Below are positions 15,484 to 24,034 of a stretch of 64,000 nucleotides of DNA, piece after piece (the first letter of the stretch is position 1; each line of letters opens with the position of its first letter). Source of the stretch: Kiritimatiellia bacterium (GTDB lineage: Bacteria > Verrucomicrobiota > Kiritimatiellia > RFP12 > UBA1067); assembly GCA_024694365.1 (NCBI GenBank), contig JAILJX010000093.1, positions 1 to 64,000 of the forward strand, written 5' to 3'. A program made the translations under genes and the position numbers. Under the pieces are notes generated by a model, which did not search any database, was not told where the DNA came from, and saw only the letters and a list, made by a program, of their open reading frames with translations.

Positions 15484-16638
15484 TCACCGTTCTGCGCTTC
15501 CGATGAATTTGCGCTCGACGCGGGTGCCGAGCGAGCAGATTATGTCGTATGCGTGAGTGCCCTTCAGGGCGGCCCAGTCGTCCGGAGTTATGGAATCGCC
15601 GCCGCACCTGCCGAAGCACACCACCTCGTCGCCCGCCTTCACGCCGGGGACTCCTGATACGTCGACCGTGGTGTAGTCCATGGATATCCTGCCGACGATC
15701 TTGCACCGGCGTCCGCCGATGAAGACGAAACCGCGGTTCGTGAGGGCGAGGGGGAGTCCGTCGGCATAGCCGGCGGATATGGTGGCTATTTTCGCAGGCT
15801 CGGCGAGGCACCAGGTTCTGCCGTAGCCGAGAGTCGTGCCGGCAGGGAGGTCCCTGACCTGCGCGACGCGAGTCTTGAGAGTCAAGACAGGCTCCACCTT
15901 CAGCGCGCGGCGTCCGTTGGGGTCGAAGCTGCCGTGCAGGTTGATGCCCGTGCGCACCATCGTGAACGGAGCTTTCGCCGTTTCGGGGAAATTGTTTATC
16001 GCGTCGGACGCCGCCATGTGGATTTTCCTGAAGCGCATCCCCTCCGCAACAGCGGCAGCGACTGTCGACTTGAAAAGTTTTATCTGGCGCGGGGTGAACG
16101 GATCCTTGGGCTCGTATGCCATCGGACAGTGGGAAAATACGCCTTCGCAGTCCAGCCCCGGCAATGCGCGGGCCTCGCGCATCACGGCGAGCGCGTCGCG
16201 GGCGAGAATGCCGAGGCGTCCCATGCCGGTGTCGAGCTTGAAGTGGACCCTGGCCGTCTTCTTCGCCTTCACCGCCGCAGCCGATATGAGCCGGGCCTCC
16301 GCAGCCCCTGTCACGGGCAGGATCACGCCGGCCTTCACCATGGGGAGGATTTCGTCCGGGAGGATGGAGGAGAGTATCTGGACGTCGGCCTTGAGCTTCG
16401 CGCGCCTGAGGACATCGAGAAGCTCGATGGCTTCGCGAGGCTCGGCCACGCCGAACTGGCCGCAGCCCGCCTCGGCGAGAGTCCTGGCGAAAGGCCCGAC
16501 GCCGAGTCCGTAAGCGTTGGCCTTCAGGACGCACAGAACGTCCATGGGCTTGACATGGGCGGCTATGCGCCCGTAGTTTCTTGCAAGCGCCGAGAGGTCG
16601 ATCTCGACGGAGACGCGGGGTTTCGGGGAATCTTTCAT
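15484..16638 (-). CDS. alr: Alanine racemase
   Basis: This 384-residue pyridoxal-phosphate enzyme interconverts L- and D-alanine for peptidoglycan. The cofactor lysine is Lys39 in VLKANAYGLG, and the second catalytic base region is the GYADG motif; VGRISMDYTTVDV is another family signature. I chose ATG 16638 because it overlaps the hslO stop as ATGA; two further in-frame ATGs (16656 and 16668) lie inside hslO. The final residues VERKFIG are typical of alanine racemases. Confidence 0.95.
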   Translation of the reverse strand: MKDSPKPRVSVEIDLSALARNYGRIAAHVKPMDVLCVLKANAYGLGVGPFARTLAEAGCGQFGVAEPREAIELLDVLRRAKLKADVQILSSILPDEILPMVKAGVILPVTGAAEARLISAAAVKAKKTARVHFKLDTGMGRLGILARDALAVMREARALPGLDCEGVFSHCPMAYEPKDPFTPRQIKLFKSTVAAAVAEGMRFRKIHMAASDAINNFPETAKAPFTMVRTGINLHGSFDPNGRRALKVEPVLTLKTRVAQVRDLPAGTTLGYGRTWCLAEPAKIATISAGYADGLPLALTNRGFVFIGGRRCKIVGRISMDYTTVDVSGVPGVKAGDEVVCFGRCGGDSITPDDWAALKGTHAYDIICSLGTRVERKFIGSAER

Positions 16639-17426
16639 TTCGTTTTCACGGTCCATGTTTTTCCGCACATGTGGCAGGTTATGTCGACCGACGGAGGAAG
16701 GGAAGATCTTTCGTCTTCGCTCAGCGCGGCAAGCATCGCGGCGGCGCGGTCGGGCGAGCAGCGGCAGGCGAAAGAGAGGGGGTCGGTCTTCTTGAGCCTC
16801 GCGCCGGCGAGGCCGAGCTTCTTGAGAAAAGTGGAAGGCGCGACCGAAAGGTTGGGCTTTTTCTCCGGATCCATGAGATCGGCGAGAGATGCATCGCTGT
16901 CGGGCAGGGCCTCGACCATGACGCCGCGCGCCGAGAGAACCTTGACGTCGTCTGTCACGGCGGCGTCGGTCACGATCACGGCCTTCCGCTGAAGGGAGCC
17001 TGCGAGATAGCCGTCGATCGAATTCGATATGCCGCGGGAGATTATGCGGCCGGGAACAGATCTCGTCACCTGAAGCTGCATCCGGCCGATGGCCTTCTTG
17101 GGGTCGGGGGCGCCCATGCCGTCAAGTCCGTCGAGAATCTTCTTTTCCGCATATCCCCTGAGCGTGCCGGCGGCAGTGCACTCCGCAGTGATGCCGCCGA
17201 TGGGTCCGTCGCACTTGATCTGTATGATGACCGTCTCGTCCTTTTCCTCCATTTCGCTTCCGAGAAGAGCGGCGGCTGCGAGGGCCTTGGAGAGGAAATG
17301 CGCGCTGACGGGTCCGGAGAGATGTCCGTTGGCGAGATCCTGCGCCGCCTGCGTGACGTCGGCGAAGGTCACCGAGACCTTTTTGCCTTCATCGTACCAT
17401 ATCTGCCGTTCGTTTGCGAAAGCCAT
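16635..17426 (-). CDS. hslO: Hsp33 redox-regulated chaperonin
   Basis: This 263-residue protein matches Hsp33, a holdase chaperone switched on by oxidation. The C-terminal zinc-binding cysteines are present as CRC and, about 35 residues later, CHMC; in the family these form disulfides on oxidative stress. The N-terminal part has the conserved GGITAECTAAGTLRGY region. It lies 15 bases behind the small outer-membrane protein gene and overlaps alr by ATGA. Confidence 0.9.
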   Translation of the reverse strand: MAFANERQIWYDEGKKVSVTFADVTQAAQDLANGHLSGPVSAHFLSKALAAAALLGSEMEEKDETVIIQIKCDGPIGGITAECTAAGTLRGYAEKKILDGLDGMGAPDPKKAIGRMQLQVTRSVPGRIISRGISNSIDGYLAGSLQRKAVIVTDAAVTDDVKVLSARGVMVEALPDSDASLADLMDPEKKPNLSVAPSTFLKKLGLAGARLKKTDPLSFACRCSPDRAAAMLAALSEDERSSLPPSVDITCHMCGKTWTVKTK

Positions 17427-17441
17427 GCGAAAATTCCCCTT

Positions 17442-17939
17442 TCAGAAAGCGTACTGTATGCCGACGCCGAGACCGTAGACCATTCCGGGGTCGCCATCGA
17501 GGCCCAATGTCGCCGTGGCGTCGAAGCGCAGCGACCAAAGTTCGCCGAGATGCCAAAACGCGCCGCACCCGAGAGACGGCCCGACATCGCCGTCTATCCA
17601 CCCGTCGGCTCCGAAAGTGAAGAACGGATCGAACCTCTCGAATCCCCACCAGTGCCACAGGCAGCGCACCCCGAGACCGGCGTCGTGTTCGAGCCACGCC
17701 GCCGAGGCCTCCACGGCGAGGAAATCGTCGGCATACCATCCGATGCGGGCCGCGGCCCCGGCCAAGCTGCGCATGTTCCCTCCGCCCTGGGGGATTGCGG
17801 CCTGCGCGCCGGCGCCAACGTACCAGCGTTCGTAGCCGTATTCTATGTAGGAGAAGTCGACATCCTCCCCATCGGAGGATTCCGCGGCGCATACGCTTGC
17901 GGAGATTGCCGCAAAGAGAGCGAAAAACGTCTTTTTCAT
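17442..17939 (-). CDS. Small outer-membrane beta-barrel protein, hypothetical
   Basis: This 165-residue protein has a signal peptide (MKKTFFALFAAISASVCAA) and a mature part of alternating hydrophobic, aromatic and glycine-rich strands. It ends in an aromatic residue (GVGIQYAF), as expected for an eight-stranded outer-membrane barrel inserted by BamA. I recognise no specific family. It overlaps the ybeY stop by ATGA and is followed by hslO, so it is expressed with two housekeeping genes. Confidence 0.65.
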   Translation of the reverse strand: MKKTFFALFAAISASVCAAESSDGEDVDFSYIEYGYERWYVGAGAQAAIPQGGGNMRSLAGAAARIGWYADDFLAVEASAAWLEHDAGLGVRCLWHWWGFERFDPFFTFGADGWIDGDVGPSLGCGAFWHLGELWSLRFDATATLGLDGDPGMVYGLGVGIQYAF

Positions 17940-18409
17940 GCAAAGTCCCCTTCTTTCAGCCAGGCGAGCTCCCGCCTGCGCATGCGGTCGTAATCGGCAG
18001 GATCGGAGTCGTCCGCACCGCTAAGATGGTCCATTCCGTGCGCGACATAGAGCAGAAGCTCCTTGGCCGCAGACCAGCCTCTGCGTTTCGGGGCGGATCT
18101 CACAGCCATGTCGACATTGACGTAAAGCTCTCCGTAAACCCCTTCAGGCTCCGGAGGGATCGCCTCGTACCGCTGGGTCGTGACATCGGTCGGGCCCTCG
18201 GCGCCGTTGATGGCGGAATGGGTTTCGGCAGAGAATGCGTCATCCTGGAGAATCACTGCAACCTCGCGGAACGGGATGCGCACCCTAGCGGAGGATCTGG
18301 CAGCGAAGAACTTCGCGGCCTTCTTGAGCCGCGCCTTCGCCAATCCCGCAGGACGAGGCGACGTGCCGTCGATCTCTATGCGGCAGTTGAATTCCATTTT
18401 TCCAGCCAT
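17936..18409 (-). CDS. ybeY: Endoribonuclease YbeY
   Basis: This 157-residue protein matches YbeY, a zinc-dependent RNase needed for 16S rRNA 3'-end maturation and ribosome quality control. The metal motif reads AHGMDHLSGADD: the first two histidines fit HxxxH, but the usual third histidine is Asp. Asp at this place is known in other phyla such as Bacteroidetes, so activity is likely. The start may be ATG 18409 or the internal ATG 18395 (MEFNCRIEI). The promoter at 18427-18435 is formed by the stop codon of the HAD gene. Confidence 0.85.
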   Translation of the reverse strand: MAGKMEFNCRIEIDGTSPRPAGLAKARLKKAAKFFAARSSARVRIPFREVAVILQDDAFSAETHSAINGAEGPTDVTTQRYEAIPPEPEGVYGELYVNVDMAVRSAPKRRGWSAAKELLLYVAHGMDHLSGADDSDPADYDRMRRRELAWLKEGDFA

Positions 18410-18426
18410 TTTCTCGGTAGGGTTAT

Positions 18427-18435
18427 ATTATACCA
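18427..18435 (-). promoter_or_regulatory. extended -10 (TGGTATAAT) built on the HAD stop codon
   Basis: The last codons of the HAD gene, TTG-GTA-TAA, plus the next T, form TGGTATAAT. The hexamer ends 17 bases before ATG 18409 of ybeY. Confidence 0.7.
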
Positions 18436-19093
18436 AACATTTCGGCCCTGCGTCCGCGCCTGCGCCGGATTCCATCGCAAAAGCGACGCACTCCACAAGC
18501 GAGCCGAAGGTTGGGGCGGCGCGGGAGAGACGCTCGGCAGAGTGTCCGCCACCCGAGAAAAGCACGCTTTTCACCCCAAGATCTCGGGCGACCTCGGCAT
18601 CGTGGAGAGAATCGCCTATCATGGTCACTGTTGCGGGATCGGGGCTTCCGAGGCTTTCGAGCAGCGAGCGCGCCCGCGCCAGCTTGGACCCCCCGTCGAG
18701 GTTGTCGGTTCCGTAGACGAAATCCATGTAGCGGTCCACGCCGAAACGCCGGGTCGCCTCGTCCAGCATATCCTGCCTGAGCGCGGACAAGACAGCCTGG
18801 CGGGCGCCTGCTGCCTTCGCGGTCTCCAAGGCGGTGATCGCGCCGGCGTTGAGGGCGAACGGTCGCGAGTTGTAGGTGTCGTGGTATTCGCGTGCGAGGG
18901 CGTCCCAATCCTCGTCGTCAAGCCTCACTCCGATCTTCTCGTAGAACGAACGCACCGGGAAAGCGAATTCGCGGCGGTAGAAATCCATGCTTATGGGCTT
19001 GGCTCCGCGGCGGCGGAGCATTTCGTTCAGAGCGTCCACGCAGGCGGACGTGTCGTCCAGAAGAGTTCCGTTCCAATCCCAGAGAATCGTCAT
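18428..19093 (-). CDS. HAD-superfamily phosphatase
   Basis: This 221-residue protein has the haloacid dehalogenase fold of subfamily IA phosphatases. The nucleophile is in WDWNGTLLDD (usual DxDGTLxD, here with Asn in place of the second Asp-adjacent residue), and motif IV is MIGDSLHDAEVA. A helical cap lies between. It resembles phosphoglycolate-type phosphatases, but the substrate is unclear. ATG 19093 overlaps the ymdB stop as ATGA. Its last residues, CLV, are dictated by the -10 box for ybeY that overlaps the stop. Confidence 0.85.
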   Translation of the reverse strand: MTILWDWNGTLLDDTSACVDALNEMLRRRGAKPISMDFYRREFAFPVRSFYEKIGVRLDDEDWDALAREYHDTYNSRPFALNAGAITALETAKAAGARQAVLSALRQDMLDEATRRFGVDRYMDFVYGTDNLDGGSKLARARSLLESLGSPDPATVTMIGDSLHDAEVARDLGVKSVLFSGGGHSAERLSRAAPTFGSLVECVAFAMESGAGADAGPKCLV

Positions 19094-19872
19094 CCGATGC
19101 TCTCGCGTATGCGCAGCGGCTCTATCGCCGACGCCTTCTTCGTCGCCGGGTCGAAAGTGACGACAGCGCCCTCGAGGACGCAAGGTCCGTCGGCCACGTC
19201 GAAACGTGAAGGCATTCCCGTGAGAAAGCGACGGGTCACAGGCTCCAGGCTGCGGCCGATCGAGCTTACGTAAGGGCCCGTCATCCCGAGGTCGGTCAGG
19301 TAGGCGGTGCCTTTGGGGAGGACGAGTGCATCCGACGTCTGCACATGCGTATGGGTCCCCACGAGAGCGGTGACGCGTCCGTCGAGATAATATCCCATCG
19401 TAATCTTCTCGCTCGTCGCCTCGGCATGGAAATCGACGAAGACAGGGACGTTTTTGGGGATTTCGGCGAGGATGCGGTCCATCGTCGCAAACGGGCAATC
19501 GACCGGATTCATGAAGACGCGGCCCTGTATGTTCACGACCGCGAACGAAAAGAGAGGCGCCGTCACGAGCCGCCAACCCTTCCCCGGGCAGGCGGAGGGG
19601 TAGTTGGCGGGCCTTGCGAGCCTGTCAACAGAGTCGATCTGGCCGGCGAATTCCTTCTGCCCCCACGTATGGTCGCCGAGCGTAATCGCATCAGCCCCGG
19701 ACTCGAGAAACTCCTTCGCGAGCGCCGCCGTTATTCCCGAGCCTGCAGCGCAGTTTTCGGCGTTCACTATGACGGCCGCGATATCCATCTCCTTTCTGAG
19801 CCGCGGAATCTCGCGCTTGAAAATGTGCCGTCCAGGCGAGCCGACGACATCGCCTATCATCAGGATTTTCAC
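19090..19872 (-). CDS. ymdB: YmdB-type metallophosphoesterase (TIGR00282)
   Basis: This 260-residue protein matches the TIGR00282/YmdB family, di-metal phosphodiesterases acting on 2',3'-cyclic nucleotides. The metal-binding motifs are visible in order: GDVVGSPGR, NAENCAAGSGIT, LGDHTWGQKE, VDFHAEATSEK and VGTHTHVQTSD. I chose GTG 19872, which overlaps the preceding stop as GTGA and gives the usual start (M/V)KILMIGDVVG. It is followed by the HAD gene with an ATGA overlap. Confidence 0.9.
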   Translation of the reverse strand: MKILMIGDVVGSPGRHIFKREIPRLRKEMDIAAVIVNAENCAAGSGITAALAKEFLESGADAITLGDHTWGQKEFAGQIDSVDRLARPANYPSACPGKGWRLVTAPLFSFAVVNIQGRVFMNPVDCPFATMDRILAEIPKNVPVFVDFHAEATSEKITMGYYLDGRVTALVGTHTHVQTSDALVLPKGTAYLTDLGMTGPYVSSIGRSLEPVTRRFLTGMPSRFDVADGPCVLEGAVVTFDPATKKASAIEPLRIRESIG

Positions 19873-20885
19873 CGTTTCGCTCCAGTTTTGATCGCTTTCC
19901 CAGAAGACTCCAGCCACTTCACGGCATTCGCGTCTCCGCGTGCGGCACGGGCGCGCATCATCCATACGGCCGCTTCCGCGGAATCGGGCTCGATGCCCGG
20001 GGCGCCGTCGCGATAGACGCCGGCGAGGACATCCATGGCCTCCAGGCGACCCTTTCGCGCAAGGCAGTCGAGAATCTCCGCCGCACGCGCGCCGTCCGGC
20101 TTGGTGCCTTCGCCGCGCAGAATCGCAAGCGCGTAGTTCAGCTGACCCCACTCGTTCCCCGCGGAGGCGCTTCTTCTGAAACAGCGCAAAGCCTCCTCGA
20201 GGTCTTTCTCAACGACTATGCCCTCGCGGTAGAAGCGGCCCTCGTTGTTCACGGCTTCTGCATGCCCCTGTTCGGCGGCGGTCCGGAATGCCTCCAGCGC
20301 CTTTTCCTCGTCCTTGCGGCAACCGTAGCCGTTCATGTAGCAAAGCCCGAGATTGTTGAACGCATTCGCGTCGTCGCTCTTGCTCGCCTTGGAAAAAAGG
20401 GAGAACGCCGTTTCGAGATCCTTGCGGTCTGCCTCGGGATCCCCGGGATGGGCGAGGACGCGCGAGACGAGAGCCGTGCCTCTTGCGTTCATGGCCTGGA
20501 CGTTCCCGCCTGCGACAGCGCGGTCGAGCTTTTCGATATCGCCAGTCTCAAGATACAGGAGATACCATGCGAGCGGATTGTTTTTTTTCTCGGCGAGATA
20601 CACCATCCTCTCGCGCGTCTTCTCAAGCCACTCTATCCGCTCGGCCTCGGATATGCGAGCATCCTCGGGGACGGACGGGTCGTCAGCCAGAATCGCGGCT
20701 ATGTAACGCTGGAGCAGCCGGCCTTTTCTCGCGTCGTCGGCAACGCGCTTGACCGCACGGGCGTAGCGGACGGGACTGCCGCCGGTTCGCAGGTTCAGCA
20801 CGTCGAGGACCGGCTCTTCACCATCGGCGCCAAATGCGGACGCTGCAAAGAGCGTTGCGCAGAGAATCGCCGCGACGGATTTCAC
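19869..20885 (-). CDS. Secreted Sel1-repeat (TPR-like) protein A
   Basis: This 338-residue protein has a signal peptide (about 1-19) and, after an alpha-helical N-terminal part, four or more Sel1-like repeats (for example AFNNLGLCYMNGYGCRKD and GQLNYALAILRGEG). Sel1 repeats form helical scaffolds for protein-protein contacts; in bacteria they are usually periplasmic. It overlaps the second Sel1 gene upstream (ATGA) and ymdB downstream (GTGA). Its partner protein is unknown. Confidence 0.85.
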   Translation of the reverse strand: MKSVAAILCATLFAASAFGADGEEPVLDVLNLRTGGSPVRYARAVKRVADDARKGRLLQRYIAAILADDPSVPEDARISEAERIEWLEKTRERMVYLAEKKNNPLAWYLLYLETGDIEKLDRAVAGGNVQAMNARGTALVSRVLAHPGDPEADRKDLETAFSLFSKASKSDDANAFNNLGLCYMNGYGCRKDEEKALEAFRTAAEQGHAEAVNNEGRFYREGIVVEKDLEEALRCFRRSASAGNEWGQLNYALAILRGEGTKPDGARAAEILDCLARKGRLEAMDVLAGVYRDGAPGIEPDSAEAAVWMMRARAARGDANAVKWLESSGKAIKTGAKR

Positions 20886-22300
20886 CGCCCGCCTCCATAC
20901 ACGGCGGCAAGAGTATCGAACCTGTGGGCGTCATGGCGGTTAAGCCAGATCGCGGCGCAGCGGTCTCCGTCCAGGGCCCGCTCGCGCGTTCGCCACCAGA
21001 GGGCAGCCTCGTGGTCCGGCGCGATCCCGCCGGTTCCCAGGTCGAAGCATTCCGCCATGCGGTCCATGGCGGGCCCATGGCCGAAATCCATCGCCGCGCG
21101 ATGATACAGCAGCACGGCCTTGCGTCCGTCGGCCGCAACGCCTGTGCCGTCGCGGTAGCAGTCGCCGAGAAGGGTCATCGACGGCGGATGCTTCAGGCGC
21201 AGCGCGCAATGGTAGAGATAGAGGAATGCCGTGCGCCTGTTCTGCTCGCGTATCGCATCATTCGCGGCTTTGATGGCGTCGCGGTCGGGTCCGGCGAGCT
21301 TCCCCTCGTCCACAAGCTCTTCGCCTATGCCGTCCAGAAGAGCCTTGGCATACTCGTACATGCCGCGCACGTTCCTGAATTCGGCAGCCTGACGCATCAG
21401 GGACATCGCTTTCCTGTCGTCCTTCAGCTCCCCTTCTCCGCGGAGAATCGCAAAAGCGTAGTTGAGGCATCCGCCGGCGCATCCGCTTTTGGCGCTTTCG
21501 CGGAAGAGGGCCACGGCCGCATCAACGTCCCGGTCGAGGGCGATTCCGTCGCGATAGCACTCGCCGAGGAGATTCTGCGCCTGGGGCTGGCCGGACCTCG
21601 CGGCATGACGCAAGGGGCCCAGAGCCGCCGCAGGATCCTTCGCGCAGCCGATTCCGTTGACGAGGCAATAGGCGTAGTTGTAGCTCCCGTTCGGGTCGGA
21701 GCTGTCCGCTGCGCGGCGGAAGAGGCCGAACGCCTTGGCGTATGAGGCTTCCGCCTGCCTTGTCATGTTCCTCGCGCGGCCGGGATTCTTGAGAGACGCC
21801 TCCGACGCCTCCCTGAGAAGGGAATCCCCGCGGTTGAGGCAGCATATGCCAAGCTCCACGAGAGCCTGCTCGTCGTTGCCCTTCGCGGCGCGCTCAAGCC
21901 AGTTCAGGCGGGTCTGCTCGTTTGTGGAGCACAAGGAGAAGATGTACTGCGCGCCCGAGTTGTCCTTGCGTTCCGCAGATTTGCCGAGAATGGAAAGGTT
22001 CTCGGCTCCGCCATAAACGGCAAGAACCTTGTCGGTAAGTCCAAGAGACTTCTTCTCCTCCGCGGAAAAACCGCGGGCCAGTGCCGATATCGCAAGCTGG
22101 TGGAGCTTCTTGCCCGCGGCTGCCTCGGCGGCGACCCTGCGGACGGCGTTGGTGAACTGGGAACGGTTCTCGCCGAGGCGGGACTTCAGCATCACAAGGA
22201 ACACGCTGTCGCCCCTTGCGCTGTGTACCGCGGTATCTGCCGCCGGAACCGTGAAGACCGAAGAGATTGCTATGGCTGCGGCGATGAAACAACGTTTCAT
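20882..22300 (-). CDS. Secreted Sel1-repeat (TPR-like) protein B
   Basis: This 472-residue protein has a signal peptide (about 1-20) and the same plan as its downstream neighbour, with six or so Sel1 repeats (for example SYNYAYCLVNGIGCAKD, AQNLLGECYRDGIALDRD and SMTLLGDCYRDGTGVAAD). Both paralogs share an N-terminal region with a VRRVAAEAAAGK-like helix, so they arose by tandem duplication. It overlaps the methyltransferase upstream by ATGA. It could serve as a periplasmic assembly platform. Confidence 0.85.
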   Translation of the reverse strand: MKRCFIAAAIAISSVFTVPAADTAVHSARGDSVFLVMLKSRLGENRSQFTNAVRRVAAEAAAGKKLHQLAISALARGFSAEEKKSLGLTDKVLAVYGGAENLSILGKSAERKDNSGAQYIFSLCSTNEQTRLNWLERAAKGNDEQALVELGICCLNRGDSLLREASEASLKNPGRARNMTRQAEASYAKAFGLFRRAADSSDPNGSYNYAYCLVNGIGCAKDPAAALGPLRHAARSGQPQAQNLLGECYRDGIALDRDVDAAVALFRESAKSGCAGGCLNYAFAILRGEGELKDDRKAMSLMRQAAEFRNVRGMYEYAKALLDGIGEELVDEGKLAGPDRDAIKAANDAIREQNRRTAFLYLYHCALRLKHPPSMTLLGDCYRDGTGVAADGRKAVLLYHRAAMDFGHGPAMDRMAECFDLGTGGIAPDHEAALWWRTRERALDGDRCAAIWLNRHDAHRFDTLAAVYGGGR

Positions 22301-22788
22301 GTTCTGCTCCTGAATGGCATGAGGGCGAGAGCTCCGTCACGCACGAGCCCGCGGTGCTCGCGCCAGTTCTTTTTGCGCGCGCACACTGTCAGCGTGCGGC
22401 CACGGCGGCCGAAGACCCACCATGGCGGACGCTTCAGCTCGACGATATCGTATCCCTCGCGGACGATTTTGTATATATCGGGCGCCGAAAACCCGTCGCC
22501 GTCCTGTCCGGACTTCTCCTGAACGGTGAAAAAGAGGCATCCTTCAGGACGAAGCACGCGGTGAGCCTCGCGGACGGAATCGCGCGAGACCGCAGAGCCG
22601 TCCATCACCACCACTTCGAACTGCCTGTCCTCGAAGGGAAACTCGGGCGTAAGCGGCACCTGCATCCAGACCCCTCCCCTCAGCGCGCGGAGAATGTCGT
22701 AATCGGGGTCGGCAATGCCGACCGCGAGCCCTGTCCTGACGCGCTGGTAGCGATGGGTTAGAGATGCAAACACCGATTCTAGAGACAT
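22297..22788 (-). CDS. Methyltransferase-like protein, incomplete SAM domain
   Basis: This 163-residue protein resembles the C-terminal half of class I SAM-dependent methyltransferases: VVVMDGSAVSRDSVREAHRVLRPEGCLFFTV corresponds to the strand-4/helix region that follows the SAM pocket. The glycine-rich motif I is weak (VGIADPDYDILRALRGG). It begins 10 bases inside the hisS 3' end and overlaps the Sel1 gene by ATGA. It could be a degenerate methyltransferase or a short family with an unusual N-terminus. Confidence 0.6.
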   Translation of the reverse strand: MSLESVFASLTHRYQRVRTGLAVGIADPDYDILRALRGGVWMQVPLTPEFPFEDRQFEVVVMDGSAVSRDSVREAHRVLRPEGCLFFTVQEKSGQDGDGFSAPDIYKIVREGYDIVELKRPPWWVFGRRGRTLTVCARKKNWREHRGLVRDGALALMPFRSRT

Positions 22789-24008
22789 ATCCCGGTCTCC
22801 GTGCGTTCGGCCATGTCCTTGATTCTCGCGACGCCGGCCGCGACATCGTCCGGACCCAGAAACACCGCCTTGGCGGCAGACGACGCTCCGGCGTGGGAGA
22901 AGAACTTCTTCGGCTTTTGGGCATGGAGCGAAAGATCCACCCTGTTGCCCTCCGAACGGAGCCTCGCCGCAAGACGCACTGCCGCGTCGCGCTGCTCGGG
23001 GAACATGAAGCCGACCGCTATTCCGTCCTTGCGCGCGGCCGCATCGCCGCCGAGACGCGATTTGAGGAGTTCGGTGACGACCACGTCGCCGAAACCGAGC
23101 CCCACTGCCGTTGCGGGCTCCGCGCCGATCGTCGTAAGCAGGTTGTCGTAGCGTCCGCCGCCGAATATCGCGCGGAATTCCCCGGCGGTGTCGAAGCATT
23201 CGAAGACGATTCCGGTATAGTAGCTGAGACCCCTTATCACGCCTATGTCGAAGACGAGGGCGTCGGCGAAGCCGGCCACGCCCGCAAGGCGGAAAAGCTC
23301 CGAAAGCTCGGGGCTCGCTTCATGCGATTTCGTCTCCATTATGCGGAATGTCGCCTCGACATCGGCGTCGGAGAGGCCTCCATCCTTGAGCATGGCCGCG
23401 ATTTCGGCGTCGGGCATCTTTCCGCGCTTGTCGAGGGCGAGGAACACTTGCGCATGCTTCGCCGCGTCGATGCCGCTTTTGGCGAGAAGTTCGCCGAGGA
23501 ACTTGCGGGAGCTCACATGCACCTTGAAGTCTGCAGTGGTGAGGCCCATCCGCCTCAAAGCATCGACCGCGGCACCGAGAACCTCGACTTCGGCCAGGAC
23601 CGACTCTTCGCCTATTATGTCCACATTCCACTGATAGTGCTCGCGCTTGCGCCCCTTCGTCATGCGCTCGTAGCGGAAGCACTGGGCGATCGCCGTCCAT
23701 TTGAGGGGGAACGACAGCTCCTTCTGGCGCTGCGCGACGAGCCGCGCAAGCGTCGGAGTCATTTCCGCGCGCAGGGCGAGATGGCGGTCGGACTTGTCCA
23801 GGAAGTGGTATATCTGCTCGCCGACCTCTTCGCCGGCCTTGCGCGCGAGAAGCTCGTAGCTCTCGACGACGCACGCATCGTACTGCTCGAAACCTGCGGC
23901 CTCCCCGGCGGCGCGGAAAGCGTCGAAAACCCTGTTGCGCCACACCATGTCCTCGGGATAGAAATCCCGCATCCCGCGAGGCGCCTCGAATGATATCTTG
24001 TCTGCCAT
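22779..24008 (-). CDS. hisS: Histidyl-tRNA synthetase
   Basis: This 409-residue class II aminoacyl-tRNA synthetase charges tRNA-His. The class II motif 2 is QCFRYERMTKGRKREHYQWN, and histidine-specific elements include GLSYYTGIVFE and GGGRYDNL. The C-terminal anticodon-binding domain covers about residues 310-400. ATG 24008 is 9 bases from TGATATAAT, so the leader is at most a few bases. Its end overlaps the methyltransferase-like gene. Confidence 0.95.
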   Translation of the reverse strand: MADKISFEAPRGMRDFYPEDMVWRNRVFDAFRAAGEAAGFEQYDACVVESYELLARKAGEEVGEQIYHFLDKSDRHLALRAEMTPTLARLVAQRQKELSFPLKWTAIAQCFRYERMTKGRKREHYQWNVDIIGEESVLAEVEVLGAAVDALRRMGLTTADFKVHVSSRKFLGELLAKSGIDAAKHAQVFLALDKRGKMPDAEIAAMLKDGGLSDADVEATFRIMETKSHEASPELSELFRLAGVAGFADALVFDIGVIRGLSYYTGIVFECFDTAGEFRAIFGGGRYDNLLTTIGAEPATAVGLGFGDVVVTELLKSRLGGDAAARKDGIAVGFMFPEQRDAAVRLAARLRSEGNRVDLSLHAQKPKKFFSHAGASSAAKAVFLGPDDVAAGVARIKDMAERTETGICL

Positions 24009-24017
24009 GATTGTGAT

Positions 24018-24026
24018 ATTATATCA
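24018..24026 (-). promoter_or_regulatory. extended -10 (TGATATAAT) for hisS
   Basis: The hexamer ends 9 bases before ATG 24008. It lies in the 26-base gap after the ruvB stop, so the hisS run has its own promoter. Confidence 0.7.
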
Positions 24027-24034
24027 TATTCGGT

